A stretch of DNA of 64,000 nt, taken from positions 1,798,001-1,862,000 of the forward strand of contig FSRV01000001.1 of assembly GCA_900142905.1 (NCBI GenBank). The letters run 5' to 3'. Shown here piece after piece: positions 43,170 to 52,158 of the stretch. The position numbers were made by a program, and so were the translations under genes. This stretch comes from Burkholderia sp. GAS332. GTDB lineage: Bacteria; Pseudomonadota; Gammaproteobacteria; Burkholderiales; Burkholderiaceae. Numbering within the stretch: the stretch's first letter is position 1; each line of letters opens with the position of its first letter. A model generated the notes under the pieces. The model saw nothing but the letters and a program-made list of their open reading frames with translations, was not told where the DNA came from and made no database searches.

Positions 43170-43994
43170 ATGACTCAAACTGTGCTTCTTGCCCTCGATA
43201 CCTCGACCGAATTCTGCTCGGTAGCGCTCCTGTCCGCCATCGGCGGCGCGGCGAGCCAGACAGCGAACCCAAGCGGCGCCGAACCCCGGATCTGGGTGCG
43301 CCACGAGCATACCGGCGCAGTCTCCAGCACGCGCCTGCTGCCCGCCATTCGCGAACTGTTCGACGAAGCCGGCCTGACACTGGCGGACTGCCACGCCATC
43401 GCCTTCGGCTCCGGTCCCGGTTCGTTTACCGGACTTCGCACCGCGACGGGCGTTGCTCAAGGCCTCGCGTTCGGCCTCAACCTGCCGGTTGTGCCGGTCA
43501 GCACGCTGCTCGCCTGCGCGGAAAGCGCACGGCTGCGCGATCCGTCGGCGACCCGCGTGCTCGCCGCGCTTGACGCCCGGATGGACGAGATCTATTGGGC
43601 CGACTACGCATGGGACGCAGCCGTGGGCGAATGGCGCACGCTCCAGCCGGCTTCGCTCGATGCGCCGGAACGGCTCGTTTTGCCCGACGCCCCCTTCACC
43701 CTGGCCGGCAATGCGGCTGCCGCTTTCGGCGCGCGGCTGCCCGCCGTCGCGGCTGCACGGACCGTCGACGGCGAAGCGTTGCCGCATGCGGTGCCGCTCG
43801 CGCACGCGGCGTTGCGCGCATTTCGCGCCGGCCGCACCGTGCCCGCCGATCAGGCCGCGCCGGAATACATTCGCGACAAGGTTGCGCAGACCACGGCGGA
43901 GCGGGTCGCCGAGAAAGCTGAAAAAGCCGCCAAGGCCGAGCAAGCTGCCGCCAGGCTGGCGCATGACGCGCATCAGGGCGAGGGCCAGCAATGA
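43170..43994 (+). CDS. tsaB: tRNA threonylcarbamoyladenosine biosynthesis protein TsaB
   Basis: A 274-residue ASKHA-fold protein with VLLALDTSTEFCSVALL, FGSGPGSFTGLRTATGVAQG and AALDARMDEIYWADY. TsaB forms a complex with TsaD and TsaE to make t6A37 of tRNAs. The final 40 residues are Lys/Ala/Glu-rich (ERVAEKAEKAAKAEQAAARL), longer than usual and probably a helical tail. Its TGA overlaps the rimI ATG (ATGA). Confidence 0.95.
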   Translation: MTQTVLLALDTSTEFCSVALLSAIGGAASQTANPSGAEPRIWVRHEHTGAVSSTRLLPAIRELFDEAGLTLADCHAIAFGSGPGSFTGLRTATGVAQGLAFGLNLPVVPVSTLLACAESARLRDPSATRVLAALDARMDEIYWADYAWDAAVGEWRTLQPASLDAPERLVLPDAPFTLAGNAAAAFGARLPAVAAARTVDGEALPHAVPLAHAALRAFRAGRTVPADQAAPEYIRDKVAQTTAERVAEKAEKAAKAEQAAARLAHDAHQGEGQQ

Positions 43995-44485
43995 GCGGGG
44001 TGTTGCTGGCGGACCGCTACATGTCGCCGATGACCGAAGCCGATCTGGACGAGGTCGCGGCCATCGAAAAGATCGCCTACGAGTTTCCCTGGAGCCGCGG
44101 CAATTTCGGCGACTCGCTGCGCAACGGCTATTTCGGCATCTGCATGCGGCACGTAACCGGCACGTTGATTGGATATTGCGTGCTGATGCCGGTGGTCGAT
44201 GAAATGCATCTGCTCAATTTGTGCGTGACGCCCGCCGCGCAAGGCGCAGGTGCCGGGCTCGCGCTGTTGCGCGAAGCGGTGCGCATTACACGCGCGGAAA
44301 AACTCGAAGGCCTGCTGCTCGAAGTGCGGCCGTCGAATCATCGGGCTATCCGGCTTTACGAGCGTTTCGGCTTTGCGTCGATTGGCCGGCGCAAAAACTA
44401 TTATCCGGCGCGGCATCGCAGCCGGGAGGACGCCATCGTGATGCGTTTCTCGTTTGCCACGGAGGGCGCAGATGGCGCTGCATGA
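43991..44485 (+). CDS. rimI: Ribosomal protein bS18 N-alanine acetyltransferase RimI
   Basis: A 164-residue GNAT with FPWSRGNFGDSLRNGYF, the acetyl-CoA motif VTPAAQGAGAGLALL and LEVRPSNHRAIRLYERFGF, all typical of RimI. Placement directly after tsaB is common in proteobacteria. Translation is coupled at both ends: ATGA with tsaB, and a 14-base overlap with the glycosylase gene. Confidence 0.95.
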   Translation: MSGVLLADRYMSPMTEADLDEVAAIEKIAYEFPWSRGNFGDSLRNGYFGICMRHVTGTLIGYCVLMPVVDEMHLLNLCVTPAAQGAGAGLALLREAVRITRAEKLEGLLLEVRPSNHRAIRLYERFGFASIGRRKNYYPARHRSREDAIVMRFSFATEGADGAA

Positions 44486-45656
44486 ATCGGTACTGGAAGA
44501 GTTCGGACTCGCGCCGCTGTGGGTGCGTCGCGGGATGGCGGCGCAGGCGCCGGCAGGCGAAGCCGCGGCCGAGCAGGGCGCGGGTGAGTTAGCGAATCAG
44601 GAGGCGCGTCGCGACGATCCGCGTGTGGCGGCGCGTGAGCCGTCGCCGTCCGCGCTGGCTCAGGACGCTCGCCGGCCTGCGATGCACGTCAGCGAAGCTC
44701 AGCAAGCCGATTCCGCGCCAGCCCAAGGTGAGCCACGTGCGCTGGTTCGCGCGGATCAGCCGCTGCCGACCGAAGCCCGTGATCGGTTCGATCGCGAGTC
44801 CCCGGCGCACGCGAGCGATTCGTCGCGGGCCATGCAGGAGCGTGATGAGCAGGGCGATCGGCGTGCGCCGCCAGCGCAACAGCAAGGGCAGCAAGGGCAG
44901 CAAGGACGGATGCAAGTGCCGGTTGAAACGCGCACGGTTTCCCCGCAGCCGCGAGCACCTGAGCCGCCGGCGGTTGAAATGCCCCCCGACGACGATTTCG
45001 CCTGGTTCGACGATCTGCCCACGCACCCCGGCACCGAAGCGCGCAGCGAGGCACCCGAGCCCGCATCGATCCAGACCCTCGACTGGGACGCGTTGAGTGA
45101 GCGAGTCGCCGCCTGCGAACGTTGCCGTCTATGCGAGAAACGCACGAACACGGTATTTGGCGTCGGCGATCGCAACGCCGACTGGATGCTGATCGGCGAA
45201 GCACCGGGCGAGAACGAAGACCGCCTGGGCGAGCCCTTCGTCGGCCAGGCCGGCAAGCTGCTCGACAATATGCTGCGTTCGCTGACGCTCGCGCGCGACA
45301 GCAACGTCTATATCGCCAACGTGATCAAGTGCCGCCCGCCGGGTAACCGCAATCCTGAGCCGGACGAAGTCGCGCGTTGCGAGCCTTATCTGCAACGGCA
45401 GGTCGCGCTGGTCAAGCCGAAGCTGATCGTCGCGCTGGGCCGCTTCGCTGCGCAAAGTCTGCTCAAAACCGACGCGAGCATTTCGTCACTACGCGGCCGC
45501 GTCCATGAATACGAAGGGGTGCCGGTCATCGTCACCTATCACCCGGCGTATCTGCTGCGCAGCCTGCCGGACAAGGCGAAGGCCTGGGCGGACCTCTGTC
45601 TCGCGCGCGACACATGGCTCGCGGCGGGCGGCGTGCCGTCCAACGCGGCAAAGTGA
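44472..45656 (+). CDS. Family 4/5-type uracil-DNA glycosylase with long disordered N-terminus
   Basis: A 394-residue protein. Residues from about 200 form an Fe-S uracil-DNA glycosylase: CERCRLCEKR supplies two cluster cysteines, GEAPGENEDRLGEPFVGQAG is the active-site loop, IKCRPPGNRNPEPDE and RCEPYLQ hold the other cysteines, and VTYHPAYLLR is the C-terminal motif. The first 200 residues are low-complexity, rich in Ala, Gln, Arg and Pro, with no recognisable domain. The start at 44472 has GGAGGG six bases upstream. It removes uracil from DNA. Confidence 0.92.
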   Translation: MALHESVLEEFGLAPLWVRRGMAAQAPAGEAAAEQGAGELANQEARRDDPRVAAREPSPSALAQDARRPAMHVSEAQQADSAPAQGEPRALVRADQPLPTEARDRFDRESPAHASDSSRAMQERDEQGDRRAPPAQQQGQQGQQGRMQVPVETRTVSPQPRAPEPPAVEMPPDDDFAWFDDLPTHPGTEARSEAPEPASIQTLDWDALSERVAACERCRLCEKRTNTVFGVGDRNADWMLIGEAPGENEDRLGEPFVGQAGKLLDNMLRSLTLARDSNVYIANVIKCRPPGNRNPEPDEVARCEPYLQRQVALVKPKLIVALGRFAAQSLLKTDASISSLRGRVHEYEGVPVIVTYHPAYLLRSLPDKAKAWADLCLARDTWLAAGGVPSNAAK

Positions 45657-46678
45657 CCGACGCAAGCGGGCCGGCGGCGCGCCTCGCCGCTGCGCCCGGC
45701 ACATCCGCCGCGGTCCTCGAGACGCTGCTCGACACATTGCGTGAACCGGCCGTGCGCGATCTCGCGTGGATGCTGCTGAGCGCCAATTTGTTGCGCGCGC
45801 AACCACCGGTGGGCGCGCTCGCCAGTCCTTTCGACTCGTCGCAGGAAGCGGATGCAACCGTCGACTGGTTACGCGCGCTGGACGCCGATCCGGCCGACTT
45901 GCACCGCGATCTCACCGCAACGCGTATCACGCGTCTTGGCCGCTACGCCGAACGGCTGCTCGGATGGTTCCTGCAACATGGACCGGCGGCGCGGCTGGTC
46001 GCGGCCGGCGTGCCCTTGCGGCGCGCGGGCGTGACGCTCGGTGAATGCGATTTTCTAGTGCAGACGCAGCAGGGTGCGCGGCTGCATTGGGAGCTGGCGG
46101 TGAAGTGCTATCTGCATGCGGGCGAAAGCGGCGCGCAGGCGGTCACGCACCCGGCGGCGCGGTTAGCCGATTACGTCGGCCCGAATCTGAAAGACCGCTT
46201 CGATCTCAAGCTCGCGCATGTGCTGAATCATCAGCTGCCGTTGAGCGCGCGCGAGGAGTTCGCATCGGTCGGCTACGCGGGGCCGTGGACGCCGCAGATG
46301 TTCATCAAAGGCTGGTTGTTCTATCGCGCGGGCGAGATGCCTGCCGATCCTGTCGAGCTCGATCCGTCGCATAGACGCGGCTGGTGGGTGACTCGCAGCG
46401 AGTGGCCGGACTTTGCCGCGGCGCATGGACAAATGTGGCGCGTGCTGCCCCGGTTGGAATGGCTTGCGCCGAGGCGGCATGGAAAGGGTGAAGCGGAGGC
46501 TGCGGGGTTTGCTTTCGTCGATCAGCAGATGCTTGCTGAACAAACCTCAAATCAGCATGGACCGACGATGGTCGCGGCGTTCGCTGGCGATAGCGCCGGC
46601 AACCTGACAGAACTTTCGCGCGGCTTCATCGTGCCGGACGATTGGCCAGAACAGGCGCAGATCTACGCGCGGAAGTAG
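45653..46678 (+). CDS. DUF1853-family protein
   Basis: A protein of about 341 residues beginning at a GTG that overlaps the glycosylase stop (GTGA). Family-like stretches are LREPAVRDLAWMLLSANLL, RLGRYAERLLGWFL, WELAVKCYLHAGESG, VGPNLKDRFDLKLAHVLNHQ and AGPWTPQMFIKGWLFY. The WELAVK and D/E/K-bearing core recalls a restriction-endonuclease-like fold, which I offer only as a suggestion. No function is established. Tight coupling to a DNA repair gene hints at nucleic-acid work. Confidence 0.8.
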   Translation: MTDASGPAARLAAAPGTSAAVLETLLDTLREPAVRDLAWMLLSANLLRAQPPVGALASPFDSSQEADATVDWLRALDADPADLHRDLTATRITRLGRYAERLLGWFLQHGPAARLVAAGVPLRRAGVTLGECDFLVQTQQGARLHWELAVKCYLHAGESGAQAVTHPAARLADYVGPNLKDRFDLKLAHVLNHQLPLSAREEFASVGYAGPWTPQMFIKGWLFYRAGEMPADPVELDPSHRRGWWVTRSEWPDFAAAHGQMWRVLPRLEWLAPRRHGKGEAEAAGFAFVDQQMLAEQTSNQHGPTMVAAFAGDSAGNLTELSRGFIVPDDWPEQAQIYARK

Positions 46679-46691
46679 CAGGATCAGCCCC

Positions 46692-47498
46692 TCACCACCA
46701 CCGGTAAAAATGATGCACCGGCCCGACGCCGCTGCCCACGTCCAGCCGATCGCTCGCTTGCAACGCACCGGTCAGATACAGCTTGGCGTCGGCGACGGCG
46801 CTCGCCAGACCGTCGCGCTGCGGAATCAGCGCCGCAATCGCCGACGACAGCGTGCAACCCGTCCCATGGGTATTCTTCACCGGTACGCGCGGGCCGCCCA
46901 GGCGCAGCGTGCCGCTGTCCTGTACGAGCCAATCGGGACTGTCCACTGCGCTCAAATGGCCACCTTTCATCAGTACGGCCCGCGCGCCAAGCGCGCGCAG
47001 CGCTTCGCCTTGTTCGACCATGCCGGCTTCATCGGTGGCAGCCTGCACGCCTAGCAAGGCCGCCGCTTCCGGCAGATTCGGCGTCAGCAGATCGGCCAGC
47101 GGCAGCAACTCCTCACGGACGGCAGCGACCGCATCCGGCAGCAGCAGGGCGTGATTGCTCTTCGAAATCATCACCGTGTCGAGCACGATGTGCTTCGGCT
47201 TGTACCGCCGCAGCGCATCGGCGACCGCGCGCGCGATCGATGCATTCGCCAGCATGCCGATCTTCACGGCGTCGATACGGATGTCGTCGAACACCGCGTC
47301 GAGTTGCGCGGTAATGAAGGCGGGCTCCGGCGCATGAATCGCCGTGACGCCGCGCGTGTTCTGCGCGGTGAGCGCCGTGATCACGCTCGCGCCATAAGCG
47401 CCGAGCGCCGAGAAAGCCTTCAGGTCGGCCTGAATGCCGGCGCCGCCGCCGGAATCGGAACCGGCGATCGTCAGCACATTGGGAATGGGTTGAGTCAT
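46692..47498 (-). CDS. thiD: Hydroxymethylpyrimidine/phosphomethylpyrimidine kinase
   Basis: A 268-residue ribokinase-fold enzyme with LTIAGSDSGGGAGIQADLKA, ITALTAQNT, LLLPDAVAAVREELLP and VPVKNTHGTGCTLSSAIAAL. ThiD phosphorylates HMP and then HMP-P in thiamine synthesis. No TPP riboswitch is visible upstream, where only 55 bases separate it from the lplT stop. It converges with the DUF1853 gene. Confidence 0.95.
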   Translation of the reverse strand: MTQPIPNVLTIAGSDSGGGAGIQADLKAFSALGAYGASVITALTAQNTRGVTAIHAPEPAFITAQLDAVFDDIRIDAVKIGMLANASIARAVADALRRYKPKHIVLDTVMISKSNHALLLPDAVAAVREELLPLADLLTPNLPEAAALLGVQAATDEAGMVEQGEALRALGARAVLMKGGHLSAVDSPDWLVQDSGTLRLGGPRVPVKNTHGTGCTLSSAIAALIPQRDGLASAVADAKLYLTGALQASDRLDVGSGVGPVHHFYRWW

Positions 47499-47553
47499 GG
47501 CAAAGCGAGGAAAGGGGAAAGGCGCGGGCAGTAAGCGCAGTGCCCGCCGCGGG

Positions 47554-48861
47554 TCAGTGCTTGACTTCGCCGATCAGCGCGACCGAGTCGAACGCGCGCT
47601 GATTTGCCTGGTGGCGCCGCATCACCAGCCACATCATCAGGCAGACGAAGGTGCCGAAGAGCACGATCACCGCCGTGACCGGCACATCGAGCCAGACCAG
47701 CACGGCATACAGGCACAGCATGATGAGCACTGAGAGATTTTCATTGAAATTCTGCACGGCGATCGAGTGACCCGCCGACAGCAGCACGTGGCCGCGATGC
47801 TGGAGCAGCGCATTCATCGGTACGACGAAAAACCCCGACAGGCCGCCGACGATCATCAGGAAGATATACGCAACGATCAAATAGCCCGGCACATGCAGGT
47901 GGCCGAAATAGATGCCCCAATGTCTGGGGAACAGATCGCGTGTGTAGAAGGCCATCAGCATCACGGCAATGCCCATCATGATGCCGACCGGAAGTACCGA
48001 CAACGACTTCTTCAACGGCACGCGCGAGGCGGCGAAGATCGCTCCCGCCGCCACGCCCACTGCCACCACCGCTTGCAGAATCGCGGCTTCCGAAAGCGAC
48101 ATGTTCAGCGACACCTCGGCCCACTTCAGCACGATGAATTGCAGCGTCGCGCCGGCGCCCCAAAAAAGCGTGGTGACGGCGAGCGAGATCTGGCCGAGCT
48201 TGTCACGCCACAGCACGAGAAAGCAGTCGGCGAAATCGGTGATCAGCTTGATCGGGCCGCGCTCCTGTTTTGGATAGCGCGCGCCGGTGTCGGGAATGCG
48301 CAGATTGAACAGCGCCGCGATCACGTAAATGGCCATGATCACCAGCATCGCCGCTTCAGCGGGCGTGTTGACCGTGGGGATGTGGTGTCTGAGGATCGGT
48401 GCGGCGATGTGCGGGCTGATGAGCGCGCCGCCGAGCACGGTGCCGAGAATGATCGAACCGACCGTCGTGCCTTCGATCCAGCCGTTCGCGGCGACCAGCC
48501 GGTCAGGCGGCAGCAACTCGGTGAGAATGCCGTACTTGGCCGGCGAGTAGGCCGCTGCGCCAAAGCCGACGATGCCATAGGCGAGCAACGGATGCGCACC
48601 CACCAGCATCGTGATGCAACCGACTACTTTGATGGTGTTGGTGACGAACATCACCTGTCCCTTTGGACGGGAGTCGGCGAAGGCACCCACGAAGGCGGCC
48701 AGAACGACGTACGACAGCACAAAGAACAACTTGAGCAGCGGCGTCATCCAGTTCGGGGCGTGAAGATCTTTCAGCAGTGCAATAGCAGCGATCAGAAGCG
48801 CATTGTCGGCCAGCGACGAAAAAAACTGCGCGGCCATGATGGTGTAAAAACCTTTTTTCAT
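47554..48861 (-). CDS. lplT: Lysophospholipid transporter LplT
   Basis: A 435-residue MFS protein with MKKGFYTIMAAQFFSSLADN at its start, VGAFADSRPKGQVMFVTN in the first loop and AAYSPAKYGILTELLPPDRL, as in LplT. It moves lysophospholipids across the inner membrane for reacylation. In enterobacteria it is paired with aas; no aas gene is adjacent here. It is divergent from alr and probably co-transcribed with thiD. Confidence 0.93.
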   Translation of the reverse strand: MKKGFYTIMAAQFFSSLADNALLIAAIALLKDLHAPNWMTPLLKLFFVLSYVVLAAFVGAFADSRPKGQVMFVTNTIKVVGCITMLVGAHPLLAYGIVGFGAAAYSPAKYGILTELLPPDRLVAANGWIEGTTVGSIILGTVLGGALISPHIAAPILRHHIPTVNTPAEAAMLVIMAIYVIAALFNLRIPDTGARYPKQERGPIKLITDFADCFLVLWRDKLGQISLAVTTLFWGAGATLQFIVLKWAEVSLNMSLSEAAILQAVVAVGVAAGAIFAASRVPLKKSLSVLPVGIMMGIAVMLMAFYTRDLFPRHWGIYFGHLHVPGYLIVAYIFLMIVGGLSGFFVVPMNALLQHRGHVLLSAGHSIAVQNFNENLSVLIMLCLYAVLVWLDVPVTAVIVLFGTFVCLMMWLVMRRHQANQRAFDSVALIGEVKH

Positions 48862-49079
48862 CTGATGCGATGCTGTCCTCGCTGCGGTCTATCCGCCCCG
48901 GCCGTGTGCAAGGCGTCCGGGCTTATACCGTTCGAAATGGGTTGTGCGCACGGCTTTATATCATGAAAATAGCTGGATTCGGACTAGCAAAATCCTTGAT
49001 CGCACCGCCCAGTGGGCTGCCGAGCGCTGAAAACGCCCTGTAAGCTGCTGATTCGCAAGCGTCTTTACGAAAATATCCC

Positions 49080-50150
49080 ATGCCGCGCCCCCTTTCAGCC
49101 ACGATTCATACCGCCGCACTCGCCAATAATCTCGCCGTCGCCCGGCGCTACGCGCCAAAATCCAAGGTTTGGGCTGTCGTCAAGGCAAACGCTTACGGAC
49201 ACGGCCTCGCGCGCGCTTTTCCCGGCTTGCGTGCAACGGACGGCTTTGGTCTGCTGGATCTCGAAGAAGCCGTGAAGTTGCGCGAATTGGGTTGGGCCGG
49301 CCCGATTCTGTTGCTCGAAGGCTTCTTTCGTCCGACCGATATTGACGTGATCGACCGCTACAGCCTGACCACGGCGCTGCACTCGGACGAACAGCTGCGC
49401 ATGCTCGAAATGGCGCGCCTGTCCAAGCCGGTCAATATCCAGCTGAAGATGAACACCGGCATGAACCGCCTCGGTTACACGGTGGAAAAATTCCGCTCCG
49501 CGTGGGAGCGCGCGCGGGCCTGCCAAGGCGTCGGCCAGATCACGTTGATGACCCATTTCTCGGATGCCGACGGCGAACGCGGTGTCGCCCATCAGATGGA
49601 AGCATTCGAGCGCGGCGCGCAAGGCATTGCCGGCGCGCGCAGCCTGTCGAATTCGGCGGCGACGCTTTGGCATCCCGAAGCACACTTCGACTGGGTCCGC
49701 CCGGGCATCATCCTGTACGGCGCGTCGCCCTCGGGCGTGACGGCTGCGATCGCAGGCACCGGCCTGCAACCGGCCATGACGCTCGCCTCCGAACTGATCG
49801 CCGTTCAGACGCTTGCCGAAGGCCATACGGTCGGCTATGGGTCGGCGTTCAAGGCGCGCGGGGCGATGCGCATCGGCGTGGTGGCCTGCGGTTATGCGGA
49901 CGGTTATCCGCGGGTCGCGCCGGAAGGCACGCCGGTGATCGTCGACGGCGTGCGTACGCGGATCGTCGGACGGGTGTCGATGGACATGCTGACCGTCGAC
50001 CTGACGCCGGTCCCGACGGCCAACGTCGGTTCGCGTGTCGAGCTGTGGGGCACCTCGCTGCCGATCGACGACGTCGCGCAGGCGTGCGGCACGATCGGCT
50101 ATGAGCTGATGTGCGCGGTGGCGCCGCGCGTGCCGGTGCGTGCCGAGTAA
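49080..50150 (+). CDS. alr: Alanine racemase
   Basis: A 356-residue fold III PLP enzyme. The PLP lysine is Lys35 in [13 protein letters not shown], the second catalytic base is the tyrosine near 253 in [11 protein letters not shown], and [10 protein letters not shown] and [13 protein letters not shown] are conserved. It makes D-alanine for peptidoglycan. Whether it is the anabolic Alr or catabolic DadX copy cannot be told; no dadA gene is nearby. Confidence 0.96.
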   Translation: MPRPLSATIHTAALANNLAVARRYAPKSKVWAVVKANAYGHGLARAFPGLRATDGFGLLDLEEAVKLRELGWAGPILLLEGFFRPTDIDVIDRYSLTTALHSDEQLRMLEMARLSKPVNIQLKMNTGMNRLGYTVEKFRSAWERARACQGVGQITLMTHFSDADGERGVAHQMEAFERGAQGIAGARSLSNSAATLWHPEAHFDWVRPGIILYGASPSGVTAAIAGTGLQPAMTLASELIAVQTLAEGHTVGYGSAFKARGAMRIGVVACGYADGYPRVAPEGTPVIVDGVRTRIVGRVSMDMLTVDLTPVPTANVGSRVELWGTSLPIDDVAQACGTIGYELMCAVAPRVPVRAE

Positions 50151-50234
50151 GGCGCGGCACTGACAGGCCGGGTGAGGGCCGCCGACGGCGGTGTCACTGA
50201 CGGCCGCAGAGAAAATCCCTATGACGGTTGCAGT

Positions 50235-50255
50235 GGGCGCCTCAATGAGGCGCCC
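50235..50255. repeat. Inverted repeat between alr and radA
   Basis: GGGCGCCTCA and TGAGGCGCCC (50235-50244, 50246-50255) form a strong hairpin with a practical loop of CAATG. There is no T-run, so it is not a typical terminator. Confidence 0.5.
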
Positions 50256-50299
50256 CGCGAGCGCATCAATCCAAAGAACAGCAACCCAGGCAAGGGCGC

Positions 50300-51676
50300 G
50301 TGGCTAAACAGAAGACGTTGTACATCTGCAGTGAATGCGGCGGCCAATCGCCGAAGTGGGCCGGGCAGTGCCCGTCATGCAACGCGTGGAACACGCTGGT
50401 CGAATCGGTGGCGGAGGCGCCGTCCACGCATCGTTTCCAGTCGCTCGCGAAGAGCGCGCCGGTGCGGCGACTCGCCGATATCGACGCGTCCGACGTGCCG
50501 CGCTTTTCGACCGGCGTCAGCGAGTTCGACCGTGTGCTGGGCGGCGGTCTGGTGCCGGGCGGCGTGGTGCTGATCGGTGGCGATCCTGGCATCGGTAAAT
50601 CGACGCTGTTGCTGCAGTCGCTTGCCGAAATCGCCGCGGACAAACGCGCGCTTTATATCAGCGGCGAAGAATCGGCCGCGCAGATTGCGTTGCGCGCGCA
50701 ACGGCTTTCGTTGCTGGAACCCGGCTCGAAGGCCAGCGAGCTGCAACTGCTCGCGGAAATCCAGCTCGAGAAAATTCAGGCGACCATCGCCGAAGAGCGG
50801 CCGGACGTCGCGGTGATCGACTCGATTCAAACTGTTTATTCCGACGCGCTGACCTCAGCGCCCGGTTCGGTCGCGCAGGTGCGCGAGTGCGCGGCGCAAT
50901 TGACGCGCATCGCCAAACAGTCGGGCACCACGATCATCATGGTCGGCCACGTCACCAAGGAAGGGGCGCTGGCGGGGCCGCGCGTGCTCGAGCATATCGT
51001 CGATACCGTGCTGTACTTCGAGGGCGACACGCACTCGTCCTATCGTTTGGTGCGCGCGATCAAGAACCGCTTCGGCGCGGTCAACGAACTCGGTGTGTTC
51101 GCGATGACCGAACGCGGTCTGCGCGGCGTCGCCAATCCGTCGGCGCTGTTTCTGTCGCAGCATGAGCAATCCGTTCCGGGGTCGTGCGTGCTGGTCACCC
51201 AGGAGGGCACGCGGCCGCTGCTGGTCGAAGTGCAAGCGCTGGTGGATTCGGCTAACGCGCCGAATCCACGGCGCCTTGCCGTGGGGCTGGAACAGAATCG
51301 CCTGGCAATGCTGCTGGCGGTGCTGCATCGGCACGCCGGCATTGCCTGCTTCGATCAGGACGTGTTCCTGAACGCGGTGGGCGGCGTGAAGATCACCGAG
51401 CCCGCGGCCGACCTGGCCGTGCTGCTCGCGATCCACTCTTCGATGCGCAACAAGCCGCTGCCCAAGGGGCTGGTCGTCTTCGGCGAAGTGGGCCTCGCCG
51501 GCGAAATCCGGCCGTCGCCGCGCGGTCAGGACCGTCTTAAGGAAGCGGCCAAGCTGGGCTTTTCGGTCGCGGTCATTCCGAAGGCCAATGCACCCAAACA
51601 GCCGATTGAAGGCTTACAAGTTGTTGCGGTCGAACGGATCGAACAGGCCATCGATCGGGTCCGCATGCTTGAATAG
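50300..51676 (+). CDS. radA: DNA repair and recombination protein RadA
   Basis: A 458-residue protein, starting at GTG, with the three RadA parts. These are a C4 zinc finger (CSECGGQSPKWAGQCPSC), a RecA-like ATPase with Walker A GGDPGIGKSTLL and the RadA-specific KNRFG motif in AIKNRFGAVNELGVF, and a Lon-like C-terminal domain with GLAGEIRPSPRGQDRL. It drives branch migration of recombination intermediates. The start has only a weak AAGG upstream. Confidence 0.96.
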   Translation: MAKQKTLYICSECGGQSPKWAGQCPSCNAWNTLVESVAEAPSTHRFQSLAKSAPVRRLADIDASDVPRFSTGVSEFDRVLGGGLVPGGVVLIGGDPGIGKSTLLLQSLAEIAADKRALYISGEESAAQIALRAQRLSLLEPGSKASELQLLAEIQLEKIQATIAEERPDVAVIDSIQTVYSDALTSAPGSVAQVRECAAQLTRIAKQSGTTIIMVGHVTKEGALAGPRVLEHIVDTVLYFEGDTHSSYRLVRAIKNRFGAVNELGVFAMTERGLRGVANPSALFLSQHEQSVPGSCVLVTQEGTRPLLVEVQALVDSANAPNPRRLAVGLEQNRLAMLLAVLHRHAGIACFDQDVFLNAVGGVKITEPAADLAVLLAIHSSMRNKPLPKGLVVFGEVGLAGEIRPSPRGQDRLKEAAKLGFSVAVIPKANAPKQPIEGLQVVAVERIEQAIDRVRMLE

Positions 51677-51714
51677 ACGGGCTTCCGGCGCCTGCGGGCG
51701 CCCATTAGTCCGTA

Positions 51715-51744
51715 ACAGCCAGTAAATATCTCCATATTGGCTGT
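51715..51744. repeat. Inverted repeat upstream of the small protein gene
   Basis: ACAGCCA (51715-51721) and TGGCTGT (51738-51744) flank an AT-rich centre that contains AATAT and ATATT. It lies 75 bases before the next gene, in a position suitable for an operator. Confidence 0.4.
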
Positions 51745-51819
51745 AACCTACCCGACATTCCTTTTTCCTAAGCTGGCAGGGTATTGCATCCCTTCTGATG
51801 CTCGAAAAAGGATCGCGCC

Positions 51820-52098
51820 TTGAAACAGTCATATGAAACCGTCGCCGAGCGGCCGATGCAGGTGCGCGGCTGCCGCGTCTCCGAGCCGATTCGCCAGCCT
51901 TGGGGCGGCGCGTGCAGGATTGTCGAGTGGATCGACACGACCGGGCAAATTTCGCGCCGGGTAGTGGCCGAAGATGTAACCGCCGCCGAAGTGCGCGCAA
52001 CGATCAACCGTCACGTGGAAGGCCGCAAACATTTCCTGTACGACGACGAACAAACACCGCGCCAGGTGTTGCCGCGGCAGACGGCGGTGCGGCGCTGA
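51820..52098 (+). CDS. Small conserved Burkholderiales protein (DUF2866-like)
   Basis: A 92-residue protein with the coherent sequence VRGCRVSEPIRQPWGGACRI, VEWIDTTGQISRRVVAEDV and EVRATINRHVEGRKHFLYDD. I recall similar short proteins in Burkholderia annotated as DUF2866; this is from memory. It begins at a TTG with AAGGA eight bases upstream; ATG 51856 would be an internal alternative. No signal peptide and no known function. Confidence 0.7.
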   Translation: MKQSYETVAERPMQVRGCRVSEPIRQPWGGACRIVEWIDTTGQISRRVVAEDVTAAEVRATINRHVEGRKHFLYDDEQTPRQVLPRQTAVRR

Positions 52099-52158
52099 GG
52101 TCGGGGGCGGCAGGGGGCCTGCTTCAATACCGGCCTAACCTCGCAGCCCGGCGGCGGT

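Noticed and set aside
47499..47553. TPP riboswitch upstream of thiD
   Set aside because: Only 55 bases separate the genes and no conserved thi-box sequence is visible.
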